From positions 930,001-994,000 of the forward strand of contig JBCAML010000022.1 in NCBI GenBank assembly GCA_038503075.1: a DNA stretch of 64,000 bases, given 5' to 3'. The stretch comes from Gyromitra esculenta. Lineage: Eukaryota; Ascomycota; Pezizomycetes; Pezizales; Discinaceae. Below are positions 35,830-48,176 of the stretch, one piece after another (position 1 is the first letter of the stretch; every line of letters begins with the position of its first letter). Position numbers and translations under genes: made by a program. A model generated the notes under the pieces. The model made no database searches. It saw nothing but the letters and a program-made list of their open reading frames with translations, and was not told where the DNA came from.

Positions 35830-38800
35830 TTAGTACATCAATTTATTAGCTGCAAACCTGGGAAGTTGTGGCGTACCATCATCCTTAACTTTCGAAAGCT
35901 TAAATAGCTCATCTAAACAGACATAGCTCATCCTCACCCTCCTCTCTAGCACTAGTTCACTCGTTTTCCCATGCCTCTTCTTCCTCAAACATTCCAATCT
36001 CCCGTCATCACTCGGCATCTCCAAATCATTAACCTCATAGAGTAGTGAGGACCTGAGAATGCTCTGGGTATATGCTGCCACAACCGAATCTGGCACGACC
36101 GCTCTCCCCAGTGATGGTATGATAAGTGCTCGTAGCTCTCCAAAAGAAGTGATATCGAAGTCTTCATCTGCAAAAAGAATAGTTTCATCGACATTTGTGC
36201 TATTTGCGCGAACCACGCTGCCAATGATTTTGACTATCAATTCCCATATTACCCCTTGGTCCTTCTCATCTATCTGTAGAGAGTCCATGACGGGTAATGC
36301 GCGTTGTAGTATCGATAGTACCACTTTCGTAGCTGGAATCCACTGACTTGGCCTTTTTGCCGTTGGAGCAAAATCATACTTCAACCCGATCGGTACTCCA
36401 AGAGCCTCCAATGCCGACTTTAATGCACCAGAAGAATATATCTCTGTATTCTCGATATGTTTCAGCGTGACCATCTCCATAATCTTCATACTCTGTGTTG
36501 CAAGGGCGATATAAGTTGGTATTTTCACCCCTCTCCGCTCTGATACACTGTGGAGTTTTGTATTATATGCCACTGCGCTGAACTCTGACACTTGCTTCAG
36601 TACCAACGAAGGCACTCCAGCCAAGTCTGTTCGAAGTAGCTGGACAACCTCCAAGATGACAGCCTGAAGCGGCGTGAGCATGTCGACATCTTGGAAATAC
36701 GCAGGAGCATCTGGGAAGATGATGCACTCTCGCATCAAACTCAACGTCTTCCCTGCCATATCCACATCTAGCGTGGGCTCAAGTAATCGATAAAGTGGCT
36801 TGAAAGCGTCCACATACGCTGTCAGCGTCTCCTGAATCCCGGTCCGACTCGTTTCCACGTTCCCCTCTACCAACTTCACACCTTGGCTGCTCCACATCTT
36901 CCATACATCGTCCTTGCTCTGGTGGTCCAGCTTTTCTGGCTGAGAAACCTTCTCGAGCACATGTTTTAGGACGGTGAATACATTAGTATTAACCTCAAAG
37001 CTTTTTCGTGCTAGTAAATTCTCGAGATACTTAATAAAGACGTTCCAAGTGTTCCGGAACTCGGACTGCTGTGCAAAGATGTCGAAATAATTTGAGTAAA
37101 GGGTCCCAATCCCGCTAAGGACGAGATTGATCGTATCATCCCACAGTTTGAACTCGCTTGCTCTCCCTTTAGATCCTATAGCAACTTCAGGATCCATAGG
37201 GACGGGGCTGATATTCATCATCTTGAAGACGACAATCTTCAAGCAGCTTGACCACGCCTGTGGGCCGAGCTGGTGCCCGTATGTGTCGAAAATTCGAAAT
37301 AGCGTTTGTATTGAACCTGTCACATCATGAGAAATGGTATAAAACAACCTAGAAACTAAGAACCACCTACCATTCCGCACTTCCGCCCTTCGATCCCCAG
37401 ACACCCCAGTCAACCTCAATAGCAATAACATCCACAACGCACTATGGCTTCCGCTTTCTCCCCTCTCTACTATATCTAGTAAGTCTCGCTCCTTCTCCGC
37501 CCTCTCCATTAGCACTGCCGTCTCCCCCTTTGTCTGCAGAAAGTCAGAGGCATTCCAAAAGAACGTGATCGTTGTTAGTGAGATATTGAGATCATCCTTC
37601 TGAGAACAGAATGCGAATAATGCGTCGATGAGAACAAGTACACAGCTCGTTGGCAGATTCGCCAAGAAGTCAGAACATATCAACTCAAGTGATGAGAAGG
37701 AGCTCCTAATCAACTTCGGACTCTTCCCCGCTCTTGCCTCCGTCGCCGCCGCCTCGGGCGCTTCTCCCTGTCCTTCCTCTCGCAGCGTATCCCGCCGCCA
37801 TACCATTGTTGGATCAAACACACTCATAATAATATCAAACACAATTTCCCACCCCGCAATCAGTGCCTGGCCCGAGTGTTCAAGAATCGCATTCAATGCC
37901 TCCAGTCCACTCCTATGAATTCCAATCTCTACTGCTCTTACTGCCACATCGCCCGCTAGCCCTTCCAACCCCTCGCTGCACACGCCCTCCCTCAGCGCAC
38001 GCAGAATCCGTCTTTGCACACCTGCCACATCCTCTGCTCCCTCACCAACCGTCTTTGCTGCTACCACAACAACTTCATTCAGAACCTCACTCGCCCTTAC
38101 CCTCACTGCGCCGGTCCGCTCTCGACTCCCTGCTACTCCTGCGAGATGTTCTACAAGTATTTCCCATCCTGTCTCACTCGGATTCGGCCCAATCAGTCTG
38201 CTCATATTTATCTGTGCGAGCTCGCCGAGCTTCGCGAGTGCAAAAGCGGCGTTGTCGGCGCTGACTGCAGCCGCTGAAGAAGAGAACGAGGAGACACTGG
38301 ACACACGCTTATGGGCGAATCCTGGGGTGCGCGGCGAGGGTAGTGGTGAGGTGCGTGGTTTGTCGATACTGGTACGGGAGTCTGGGTCGATAGAGGGTGT
38401 AGAGAGGGCGCACATTGCTGTAAGAATAAACACGAAAGCTGGGTCCGGGAAGGAGAGGGTGGATTCAAACATTTTCATAGCAGCGGTCTCGACAGCGGCG
38501 AGTTCAGGACCGATGTTGGATAGGTTACTAGCATCAAGAGGTTTCTGGGAATCTGCTCTCGGTGCACTTAATGAAATTTGTCTTCCGCTCTTCCGAGAAG
38601 ATGCGAATAGTACATAGTCCGCCTGTTGTAGAGTCTCCAGGATGATGCTCCAGCTCTTCTCTAGCGTTGGCCCCAGTGCGATTCCCAAGTTCAGAAGCGC
38701 CCGTAAGCATAGCAAATTCCGACTATTCAGCCCTGGCGCACCCTCTCCTGCTGCTCCTGCGGTCTTTTCACCACCGGCGCTCAGGCTATCAACACTCAGT

Positions 38801-41095
38801 AACCCTTTCGCGTTCATCATAAACCCCGCGGAACCGCCGCCACCACCACTTCCACCACCACTTCCACCTCCTCCTCCACTGCTACCATCTCCAGCCCCAG
38901 GAATTGCTGCAATATTTGCGCTCAACACATTGCTTGGCACCGCCGCCTTCCCCAACGTCGTCAAAAACGCATCCCGTGGTGTCGTCAACCGTAGTAACCC
39001 CGCTACATGCGTAAACTTCTGAAAACTCCTCACAAGTCCATGATAGAATTCATTATCAAGAGTTGCATACAAGAACGTCGAACAAGCAGCTAGGATAGCC
39101 GGCCAGCAAGACTCCATTATCGCCGCCGAGATCGCAATCTCGACCTGAAGCGGGTGGTTTTCCAGCGTGAGCGGGTTAATTGGAATCTTATGTTGTCTGA
39201 CAGTGGGTCTCTTTTTGACAGTGCTCTTGCCCGCAGCCGGGGACGGAGTGCGTGCTGGTGATTCCGCCCTCTCGGTATCGCTCCCTTGTCCCGACACACT
39301 TAATCCAGTTCCAACTCTCGCTACCGCGCTCCCACCCCTGACCCTCCCGCTCTTACCCGCTGCCTTTTTCTCCCCCGTTGTTGTCGTTAGCGGCAATATA
39401 AACTTCGCTAGCCCCTCGCAGAAGCTATTGATACATGTGAGCGTGAGGCAATACACATAGCTCTCCGGCATAGCCGGTGGCTCGCTCTTATCCAGCTGGT
39501 CAATACACGGCACTCGGACTAGACTCCACTGCGTTGATAGCCCCGGGGTCACCACCTCCCCCATTCCCACTGCACCAATGATTCCCGCGACCCCACTAGC
39601 CTCTAATGCGACCTGGTCAACATTGTTCTGGTCCTGGCCTACCGGTGCAGTACTGGCGGTCCCTAAACCGATAATCGACGGCTTCTCTGTTGCAAGCCGC
39701 GTCAGTGCACCCATCAGGTCAGCCATAATTGGGCGACGGTTCGGCGCTGCGTCGTAGTGCGAGTAGATACGGCGGATAAGACTTGGTTCAGCGCAGATCC
39801 CGCGGAATACCTCCATGCAGAGGGCACGTTTCCACGGGGCTGATGCATCGGGGTCTAGCATGTGCGTGAGGAGGCTTAAGGCGATCTCACACTCGTCGGT
39901 GAGGATTGTTAGGTGCCGTCGAAGTAGGATATATAGGACACGGGTGATTCGGACGGTGGTTGGGAAGTTGAGGCGCTCGGATAAAGCCCGCATTATAAGT
40001 GGGGCGACGCGGGTGCTTAGGATGTGGGCTTGTTCGGGGTGGGTTAGGAATATGTCGGGGTGGTTTGTGAGTACGCTTTCGATGAGTTCGAGACCGAAGG
40101 GTTGTGGGAGGTGCGAGAAGCGGAGGAAGGTAGGGCGCTGGCCCTCCGTCAGGAGGCAGATGTCGAGGAAGACTCGGTGGGCGTCGAAAGCTGCCGGGCG
40201 GAGGAGGGTGACGCCGGTGGAAGTGGGAGCTTCGCCGGTTGCGGGGACATCGATGGCCCGTTCGTCTTCGGAGACGACTTTGTCGAAGATGGAGATTACT
40301 ATTTGAGAGAGAGCTGGGGAGAGGTGTTAGCAATGGGATCGTAGAGGGTTTGTGCATTTAGCTATGAGGACGTACTGGCGGCAGCTGTATTATTGACTAC
40401 GCCCATCTTACTCCCCTGGAGAATTGAGCATATCAAGAGTGCCTCCCCCAATAAGTTCCCGTTTAGGTCCTCCGCATAGTTCTGTAATAGTGGTGGTAGT
40501 GCCTGTAATATCTTGAGCTGGATTTCGACTCCTGTTAGGACAAAGGGTCAGCGCTTCTCCGTAGTGATTACTTCCTATGATATCCCCATACCTAAATTTG
40601 CAGCCTCTCGAAACGCCTCCAGAACTTCTCGTAATCTTGACTGTGCAAATGTAAGCTTTCATATCCGCTTGTTGCGAACTCCAACTCGTGATAAGAAGAG
40701 CACCTTCGCCAGACCCCGAGAAACAATCAATCGTTGCAGGCACACCACACCAATGGTACTGAACTTTGCATTTCGAGTCCCACAAGCAATCAAGAATGGC
40801 GTCAGGAACCCCGGTTTCGTAGATAGCTCTATCTCACCCCATCAGCTTCATGATTACAACCTCGACCTTTCCCCCCCATGTGACCGACATACCAGCAGCA
40901 ACCTCAGCTAGCGGGCCTAACGACTTGAGATCCGACAGCGACTTCTCAGCAGCCTAGCACCACACCGAACCTATCAGCACTCGCGTAGCACTAAGTAGAT
41001 AAGTGCAGAGCGCAAACATGTCTAAGATCCAAATTCTTCCGTTTCGCCTCCTGCACGAGACTCGTAAGCTCGTTGGTGAGGAACTGAGCAGTCAT
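35830..41095 (-). CDS. mon2: Endosome/Golgi trafficking protein Mon2 (BIG/GBF-related scaffold)
   Basis: Seven exons on the minus strand (41095-41018, 40953-40893, 40828-40704, 40640-40592, 40531-40376, 40313-37371, 37316-35830) give 1632 aa, practically the length of yeast Mon2 (1636). The DCB domain starts FLTNELTSLVQEAKRK. It continues with FLIACGTRNAKFSTIGVVCL, LREVLEAFREAANLGVEIQL and LQALPPLLQNYAEDL, then the HUS/Sec7_N part. The C-terminal half holds SIQTLFRIFDTYGHQLGPQAW and KLWDDTINLVLSGIGTLYSNY. A Gly-rich linker occurs near 38840-38890. Mon2 works with Dop1 and the flippase Neo1 in endosome-to-Golgi recycling and lacks GEF activity. The last intron (37370-37317, 54 bp) is a multiple of three and stop-free, so the ORF reads straight through it. 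Confidence 0.92.
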
Positions 41096-41815
41096 GCTAA
41101 ACCTGGACCGTCCGGCCTCGGGTAGGTGTTTTATTTCGTGATATTCGGGGCCTTTGTTGTGCAGATAGGTAGGTGAATTCGGCCCTGATCAATTGTGTCT
41201 GTTGAGCGTGCCTGTTCTGATCTGTACCTCGTGGAAAAAGCTCAGGTCGTCATCGGGGTCGAAGCCGCGTGGTTGAGTGATCTGCACCGTTGGCCTCATT
41301 CCCGATCCGTTGATAACCCGCAGGGGTTGGGCATTGGCGTTTTCGCAACCACGGGTAGAGATGTTTTGGCTATTAATTCTATAGATGTTTTGGGTCTCGA
41401 AATTGATATGGAATTTGCTGTGAATTAATCCGAGTTCCTAGATTGTGGCTTTTTTTGGGTCGGTTTGCTCAACAGAGGAGTTGCGATCGAGTGACAGCTG
41501 ATGATGGGCCTGGGAGGGAGTATGAGAAGACGAAGGCTCATGCTCGTGATGGGCTTGAGTGCGGATTACTGGGTTATTTATTGCTAAATTACACCTCGGT
41601 GATACAGATTCTGAGGAAATAGCCAAAGTCATAAGATAGCTATAGGGATGCGTGTAGTAGCGCTTTTCGTATCGTAGGCATTGGTGCAATTGGTTGTGAG
41701 ATAAATTAGGATCGAAGGATAGGCTGATGAACTACGGGTCTCTTATAGATACACGCAAGGACGCATAGAGAGCAAAGAATAAAGGAGGAAGGCTATATCG
41801 AGAAGTAAAAAAAAG
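41096..41815. other. mon2 upstream region, no gene recognised
   Basis: 720 bp with only short unsupported ORFs. The first ~150 bp should carry the mon2 promoter. Confidence 0.45.
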
Positions 41816-41890
41816 GCTCCAGCGGGATTTGAACTGACCGGCAACAAAAGCGCTTTACGCCAAGCATTATTTCAACTTGGCCGCTAGAAC
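41816..41890 (-). tRNA. Degenerate tRNA-like sequence (probable tRNA pseudogene)
   Basis: Read on the minus strand the 75 nt begin GTTCTAG and end CTGGAGC, which pair over all seven positions with GU wobbles, like an acceptor stem. A B-box-like TTCAAATCC and an A-box-like GGCCAAGTTG are present. However, the T-stem has two mismatches, the D-loop is too long, and no proper 5-bp anticodon stem with a 7-nt loop forms. No isotype can be assigned. It overlaps the stop codon of the ORF at 41884. Confidence 0.3.
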
Positions 41891-42345
41891 GGGGAAATCG
41901 CACATGTCCCTTTCAGGTAGGCTATTCTTTCTGGCGTTATGATGGTACGTGTTTTTTGCAAAACTTGTACCCGATCACGATTCCAATAGTATATCTCTTT
42001 CCCGCCCCACCATATGGACACACAAAGCTGTGTACCATAGCACTGTAGGATCTTTGCGTCTCGCCTCAGACACCATTCTACGAAAAACATCCTTCGAGGT
42101 AGCAATGATCCTCGTTTCTGGGCTGAACGATTCATCAACGTGCCGAGTGATATTTCATGCCCGCAGAATGCCTGCTCCCGTAAGCTATAGGTGTTTGCGA
42201 CAGCGACAGAAGAGCCGTACTGGAAGCTATCGTATACAACACTAATAATAACAGTGATGTGTATTGCAATCACTAGCACTGCTACTATTTCGAGTGTCCT
42301 TCTTCTAAGCTTGTCGGGAACTCGAAAATTCCCTACCAAGTCCAT
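41884..42345 (-). CDS. Hypothetical single-pass membrane protein
   Basis: An intronless ORF of 153 codons starts at a true ATG (42345). After a basic 16-residue head (KLRRRTLE) comes one clear hydrophobic span, IVAVLVIAIHITVIISVVY, then a soluble part with four to five cysteines. I recognise no family. It stands alone in a 4-kb sparse region, and its stop lies inside a tRNA-like sequence. Either a small lineage-specific gene or a chance ORF; I lean only slightly to the former. Confidence 0.35.
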   Translation of the reverse strand: MDLVGNFRVPDKLRRRTLEIVAVLVIAIHITVIISVVYDSFQYGSSVAVANTYSLREQAFCGHEISLGTLMNRSAQKRGSLLPRRMFFVEWCLRRDAKILQCYGTQLCVSIWWGGKEIYYWNRDRVQVLQKTRTIITPERIAYLKGTCAISPF

Positions 42346-43026
42346 GTAACTTTATATGAACGCACTTCTAATAACGCGAAAGCCACCACTTCCTGACAAC
42401 TAAATCAAATGCATAGTCTAATTCGTTAGAGTAAATATAAACACAATAAGAAAATAGAGAATTCTTTCGTTATATTCCTTCTAGGCGATAACTATTCCTG
42501 CATTTGGGTCTCTGGAGCTTAGCTCGTGGCCCTTTCTGCTGCATGTAGATTTTGGTGACGCCTTCGATAAGCCCATAGATCATCTCGATAACGACTTCAG
42601 CACATTCATAAAGTAATTTTCCGTCTGCTTCACAAACATCCTCCACCAACACCATCACCAATTTTTCTTCTTCTATCTATAATATCGGTTATTGGAGGAT
42701 TCGAATAACATGAATCCTCCCCCTTCACAATCTGATCCATAGTCTCTAGGCTGGGATGGCCGCTTGGTCTAGGGGGGGTTTTTATTTGAGCGGATACCAT
42801 TCTTTATCGGCGTATGGCACTCCATGGTAAGAAAACTGTCGTGTATAGTCTCCTACTGACATATTCTCTAGCACAATAGAGCTTCTTTTGGCTCAGGGAT
42901 TTTATAGCCCTTTATATTATGTTCCGAGAGAACTAATACCATCTCCTCAGAATCGTCAAAGACAGAATTCTCCTCTCTGTGTCAATGACTCGGAAGAAGG
43001 AACTGTTAAATATCTCGTTACCGCCC

Positions 43027-43124
43027 TTTCCATGATTTGGAGGGGAAGGGAGCTATTAACAATCTCTCGTCCGTTCTTTCCATAACTTGGAGGAGAAGGG
43101 AAATCATTAACAGTCCCTCCTCCT
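43027..43124. repeat. 50-bp imperfect tandem duplication
   Basis: TTTCCATGATTTGGAGGGGA at 43027 recurs as TTTCCATAACTTGGAGGAGA at 43077, and both are followed by AAGGGA-x-x-x-ATTAACA-x-TC. The period is 50 bp with ~10 differences. Confidence 0.6.
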
Positions 43125-43406
43125 CCTCCTTGATAGTTAGTCACGGCTGGCTCTAACCACCAACATTATCTATATCTGGAGGTAGATAAATATTGAGTTC
43201 ACTCGAGCGTAAGATTTTCCTAGCGTTCATTAGCGATCTTTATAGGACTGGATATTTGGCCTAAACTCCAATGTTTCTTCTATCCCTCCAGCCCCAGCGC
43301 TGAGTCTGTATTCCATACTAACAACGAACTTAGTCCATCTAGATCCACGTATCTTCCTTCGCTCCTGGTCTAACTCGCGCACTGAGCGGTAGAGGTAGGA
43401 GCGATT

Positions 43407-43444
43407 GGGTGTTTGTTCTCGCCGCTTCTAAAGAACAAACACCC
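43407..43444. repeat. Perfect 13-bp inverted repeat
   Basis: GGGTGTTTGTTCT at 43407-43419 and its exact inverse AGAACAAACACCC at 43432-43444 enclose a 12-nt loop. No T-run follows, and its role is unknown. Confidence 0.65.
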
Positions 43445-45137
43445 GAGTGGTCTAGGATGCATCCTATTCACCCAATGACCCACGCCAAGAGCCCTACTGT
43501 GGGTTGGGGTTGGTCTGCTCTGGTGTTTTCTCGAGTTGCTATCGGTATCGTCAAGGATAGTCTTTTTTTATTTTTATTATATGGGACGTTTCCACTTGCT
43601 TCCTCTCCAATGAAAGAAACAAACGGGTGAGTTCTCTTGACGGCTGTTCGGCTGTAGAGCTCACCCTCGAAATATTACTGGCAGTTGTGAGTGGCTGGAT
43701 ACCTATACTTTTGTTATCTCAACGGATACCGTTGAACTATTTCGGATTGGGGATTTTGACGGGGGCTTGGGTCTACCTCCAACTTCAAATCGTAGGCACT
43801 CCTAAACTCAACGCCAAAGCTATTTGTAAAGCCCACTACCGATGGGGCGAAGGGAGGGCAATACTAAGCCTGCGAGACTCATAGGGAATATGATGCGGAA
43901 AGGCATTACTGGATCTCAGCCTCAGCATGTGGTTCCTCGGGAGCTACATTCTTTTGAGAGATTGTTCGTTTATGTGGCACTTACAACTTTAGAGCTGGTC
44001 CGACCCAAAATTGAGCGATGTGTTCTCGTTTTTTTATATCTTGAAGTATGAACTTTAGACATACACTCACGCTCACGCTCGCCTTATCCGAATCAGCGAG
44101 CCACACTGCTGCACGTATATTCGGGGACTTTGATGGCGGTCACTCATAGGACTCAGAATCGGTATCCTAAGGGAGAAAAAATATACCAGACTTCTGCGAG
44201 ACAGATCTTGTTGATGAAAAGCTGGCTAGTACTAGATACTAAGCAGTGAGCACTATCCCGACCTGCCTTTCGATTAATAAGGTTCAGACAATATTTAATC
44301 TAAATTCTGGAGTGATGCTTACATTGATCCATAGGATTTATGTTGGGTGGGCAGAGAGGATTATCTGCTATCGGGGGTAACGACCTCTGTGCTACAGGAG
44401 GGTACGTCGTTGTTTACCAGAAGTACAAGACTGCCTTTATGGATATGAAGTGGATGTCTAGCCCGTGCCAATGACCGCCGGAATCTGTCCATCGCAGGAT
44501 GACTTTCGGCAATTCTGGCATCATATATGCATCGGATCTGACTGGCACTGGCGCTTCAACCGTCCACTGATTACCCGTAAATTATCGGTAGTCGGTACTG
44601 TTCGTCAACGGCCTGTGTCCTGCGGCATGTAAGTGGCGTGCAAATAAACCTAATTGACAGTGCGATGCTAATATATCAAAGCCTGCTACTTCGACTAGGG
44701 AGCTGAGGATAGGGGCTCGCCATGGGCGGGCGTTGAAGCAAGAGTCAGAGCCTGTTGTGTCATCGTTATTACGTCTGTAGCAGATAATGCCATGAATTCT
44801 TGATTCAAAAAGCAGTGTCGGTGCTGGAGTGATTAGAGGCCCTTAGTCCGGTTGATATGGGGATTGTTCTTGTTTTATCTAGATGGATTGAGACGCCGGT
44901 GGTTCGGTTGAAACACGACTGGGACTCGTTCCTATCCAGCGCATGGGACAGAGAGAACCTTATCTGGGATGGCCAATGATAGTGGTTGTCTGCTGTGTTT
45001 GCTGTGTACCATACACCTTTGTAGGGTATATCCACTCACAAGCGTGAGTGCTTGCTGGAAAAAGAGGGAAAGAGTTGTGAGTGTGTAGACCTCAGCAATA
45101 GCAACCAACACCTCGAATTTGCATCAACGTGGCATTA

Positions 45138-45161
45138 GAGAAACCTAGAAACCTAGAAACC
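45138..45161. repeat. GAAACCTA short tandem repeat
   Basis: Three units of 8 bp (AGAAACCTAGAAACCTAGAAACC). Confidence 0.6.
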
Positions 45162-45710
45162 GGCATTGGGGCAAGCAGGCACCATGTCAACACCTCTGGC
45201 TGAAGATGTTTACCCACTGTGCAAACAGTTTTCTTCCCCAGTGCTCTTATCAATACAACACAGTGCACGCAGGCATACCGTCGTGTTTCAGCGCCATTCT
45301 TCGCCTGGGCCGACGGGATTGAAACACGCAGCGCAGTATAACAGCAGTTTCCCCACAGCCCGCGATACCCATGCCCCGAACGAACGGCGCAGGCATCTTT
45401 AGGATAATACTCTGCCACAGGGATGAAACCGGCTCCACCCACAACACACCAGAAAGCTTGTCGCAACGGCTGTTTGTTTACCAACACGCACAGACCCACG
45501 GCGCTGGGAGCGGGAGCATGCGCGTTCCACTGGACACCCGCCGTGCAGAGTGTCTGGTTCTGTGCTGGATGCGCGAGGGTTCTCCCTGGTCCACCACCGC
45601 GTACTCACGTGATCCGCGCTGGGGGCTGTGTATTTATCCCTTTCGCCCGCGTGCTTCCCTGCTGCTGCAAACACTGCGGATTCCCTCTCACCGCGTGCAC
45701 CAGCGGCATC

Positions 45711-47294
45711 ATGGCGTCCGACTACGAGCGTCAGCGGTAAGACAAGCCCTCCCCCTTCCTGTCGAGGAGTTGTTTATTAATACCCCCGGATCTGGCTCCG
45801 CGGGCTCTGTTTCCCTGCTGCTGCTGCTGTGGGGGATGGATACTAGTACATGTGGCTAACAACCCTCCCCCAGCGAACTCAACATCCTGGCCAACAAGGC
45901 CCTCCTGGCCCAGCTGGGCCTCGAGAAGCCCCTCCCGCCCAGCAAGCCACAGCCCTCCGCCGCCGCCTCCAGGAAACGCAAAGCCATCGCCACGAGCCCC
46001 CAACGCAAGTCCGCGCGAGTCGCCAAAAGCCTGCAGGACCGCGACGACGCCCCCTACGCCTCGTCCGACGACACTGACGCAGACACAGACACCGACACCG
46101 ACATAGACTATGACGAAGAACAGCCCCGCAAGCGCAGACTACGCAGCGCGGTGAAACGTCGCACCTCCTTCAGCGCTGTCGAAACCACCGACGGCGACGC
46201 TGCAGGCCTGCGGCGCCGCGTTGTGAACGGACGGTCCGCACAGCATATCTCGCGCACCCATGTGCGTCCGGACCCGAAGATCCACGGTGCAATCCCTGGG
46301 ATCAGGGTCGGCAAATGGTGGCCCACGAGACTGGCCTGCGGGGCAACCGGCGTGCACCCTGTAAATTCCCCCCTTCCCTCCTTCCCTCTCTCCTTCTCCC
46401 TGTTGCCACAGCCAATCACTCACACGCACAGCCTCCCGTGAGCGGGATCTACGGCTCCGGGGCAACAGGCGCATTCTCCGTCGCGCTATCGGGCGGCTAC
46501 GAAGACGACATCGACGAGGGGTTCCGCTTCACGTACACCGGCAGCGGGGGGCGCGACCTCAAGGGCACGGTGCACAAGCCCAAGAACCTGCGCACGGCGC
46601 CGCAGAGCTGCGACCAGACGCTCAGCGGGGGCAATCTGGCGCTCAAGCGCAGCTGCGAGACGGGGCTGCCCGTCAGGGTCATCCGCGGGTATAAAGCGGA
46701 GCTGGGGCCCGCGCAAGGGTACCGCTACGACGGGCTCTACACGGTGGTTAAGGCGTGGCAGGGGATGGGGCTGGCTGGGTTTAAGGTGTGGAGGTTTGCG
46801 TTTAAGAGGGTTGATGGACAGGCGCCTGTTAGGTTTGATGGTGAGTTTGGGGTACTCCTTTTTTGTGGGGAGTGGAGGGCTGATTTGGTGTAGCGGGACC
46901 AAAAGATGAGGATTATGGAGAGAGTGATGAGGAGGAGGAAGAGGAAGAGGACTCTACGGATGTGAAGGAGGAGAAGGAGGACGAAGAGGATTCCACAGAT
47001 GTGAAGGACGGGCTTGTTGACATTACGGACAGGCTTGCTGACATCAGAAACACCGAGGACTCTGCCGACGAGCTCGCTGCACCTGAGGCCAAGAGGGCCC
47101 GAAAGACCAAGGCTGAAGAGATCGAGAGCGAGCCCGAGACCAAGACCAAGACCGAGATCAAGGTCGAGTCTGAGCGTAGGGCCGAGACCGAGCCCAAAGT
47201 CCCCAAGAAGGCCGCCAGGAAAGCCGTGGGGAAAGCCACGCCAAAGGCTGAACCCACCGTCAAGAAGAATACCAAGAGGCGTGCTCAGGTGTGA
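45711..47294 (+). CDS. SRA (YDG) domain protein
   Basis: Four exons (45711-45736, 45874-46360, 46432-46840, 46894-47294) give 440 aa. A basic, Asp-rich N-terminal region of ~130 residues (RKRKAIATSP, RKRRLRSAVKRR) precedes the SRA domain at ~residues 140-310: GAIPGIRVGKWWPTR, GVHP then SGIYGSGATGAFSVALSGGY, EDD, FTYTGSGGRDLKG, LPVRVIRGYK and YDGLYTVVKAW. In UHRF1-type proteins this fold flips and reads 5-methylcytosine in hemimethylated CpG. The C-terminal ~130 residues alternate acidic and Lys-rich stretches and end in a histone-like PKAEPTVKKNTKRRAQ tail. No RING, PHD or SET domain is present. A chromatin or DNA-methylation reader is the natural inference. Confidence 0.9.
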
Positions 47295-48176
47295 AGCATG
47301 CGGTCATATTCGTGAGCTAGGGGGGATGGACGCCTTGCAGCAGCAGCAGCAGGAGGAGGCCTTGGAGCAATGGAAGGATCCTTAGGACAATGGGAGTGCC
47401 ATGGTCGTGCTTTTTATGGGAGGGAGATTATGTTTCTTTTTCTAGCGACGGGGAAGGGAGTTGCTGTGCTTTTTGTAATACTTTTATCTGGCGGTTCTTT
47501 CTTTACTTTTCGCTTTGGACGGAGCGTAGCATAGCATTGTTACATGTATCCCAGGACATGCAGTCTGCAGGCTGAACAGACACAGTAGACACGGTCGTTT
47601 CTTCGCGGTGTAACCCCGTCTGGTGGGACTTGAGATCTCCACCATGCACTCTGGTGGTGCGAGTTGCTGTAGAGCCATAAATAGAGCGATGGTGATCCAC
47701 CACCACTGCTTGTATCTGCTTGCGCCGACGTGAATCAGGCGGCAGGCAGTCAGCCATCGCGGGCAATGACGACCGCAGACGTATCGAGAGCAGGCACCCC
47801 GGGCTATTCTGCCCTCGCATTGGCGGTGCCGATGGAGCGAACTACTCCAGATGGCGGTGGTGTGCAGCCCCACGTTCCGGCCCTGCGGCTCCCTGGCAAG
47901 CGCCGGCCAGTCAGGGCGAGCCAATGTCTCGCCTGCCTGTTTTCTGACCAGCGCACCCCCTTGCCGGTGCACCGATTCTGCCCCGATTCTGCTCCATACT
48001 CCCTCTGTGCTGCCTGCCTGCATATTCTGCTCTATATTCCTCTGCCTGCCCCCGTGTTCCTCTGCCTGCAGACATATTCCCTCGCGATCCTCGATTCCGG
48101 CTTCTGTTTGTGTTTCCCCGTCTCTCTGCTGCCTGTCCTGTTTTCCCTACATAACCCGCCCGGCGCCCCAGCAAAC
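47295..48176. other. Intergenic, ura6 upstream region
   Basis: 882 bp without an independent gene. The frame of ura6 is open upstream to 47730, with an in-frame ATG at 47766, so a longer N-terminus cannot be excluded. The segment at 47990-48130 is CT-rich (CTGCCTGC repeats), more like a leader. Confidence 0.5.

Larger units (their letters stand above)
42346..45710. other. 3.4-kb sparse region with small repeats
   Basis: No supported gene. Open frames near 43400-44050 lack ATG starts or family similarity. It contains the 50-bp duplication, the inverted repeat and the GAAACCTA repeat listed separately. The last ~300 bp should include the promoter of the SRA gene. Confidence 0.45.

Noticed and set aside
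38642..39022. Plus-strand Pro/Ala-rich ORF opposite mon2
   Set aside because: Antisense shadow of the Gly-rich linker of mon2.
43627..44051. Hydrophobic ORFs on the plus strand
   Set aside because: No ATG at the start and the frame breaks after one hydrophobic stretch; chance is as likely.
47730..48176. In-frame upstream extension of ura6 (about 149 codons)
   Set aside because: CT-rich, low-complexity and without similarity; the ATG at 48177 starts a convincing presequence.
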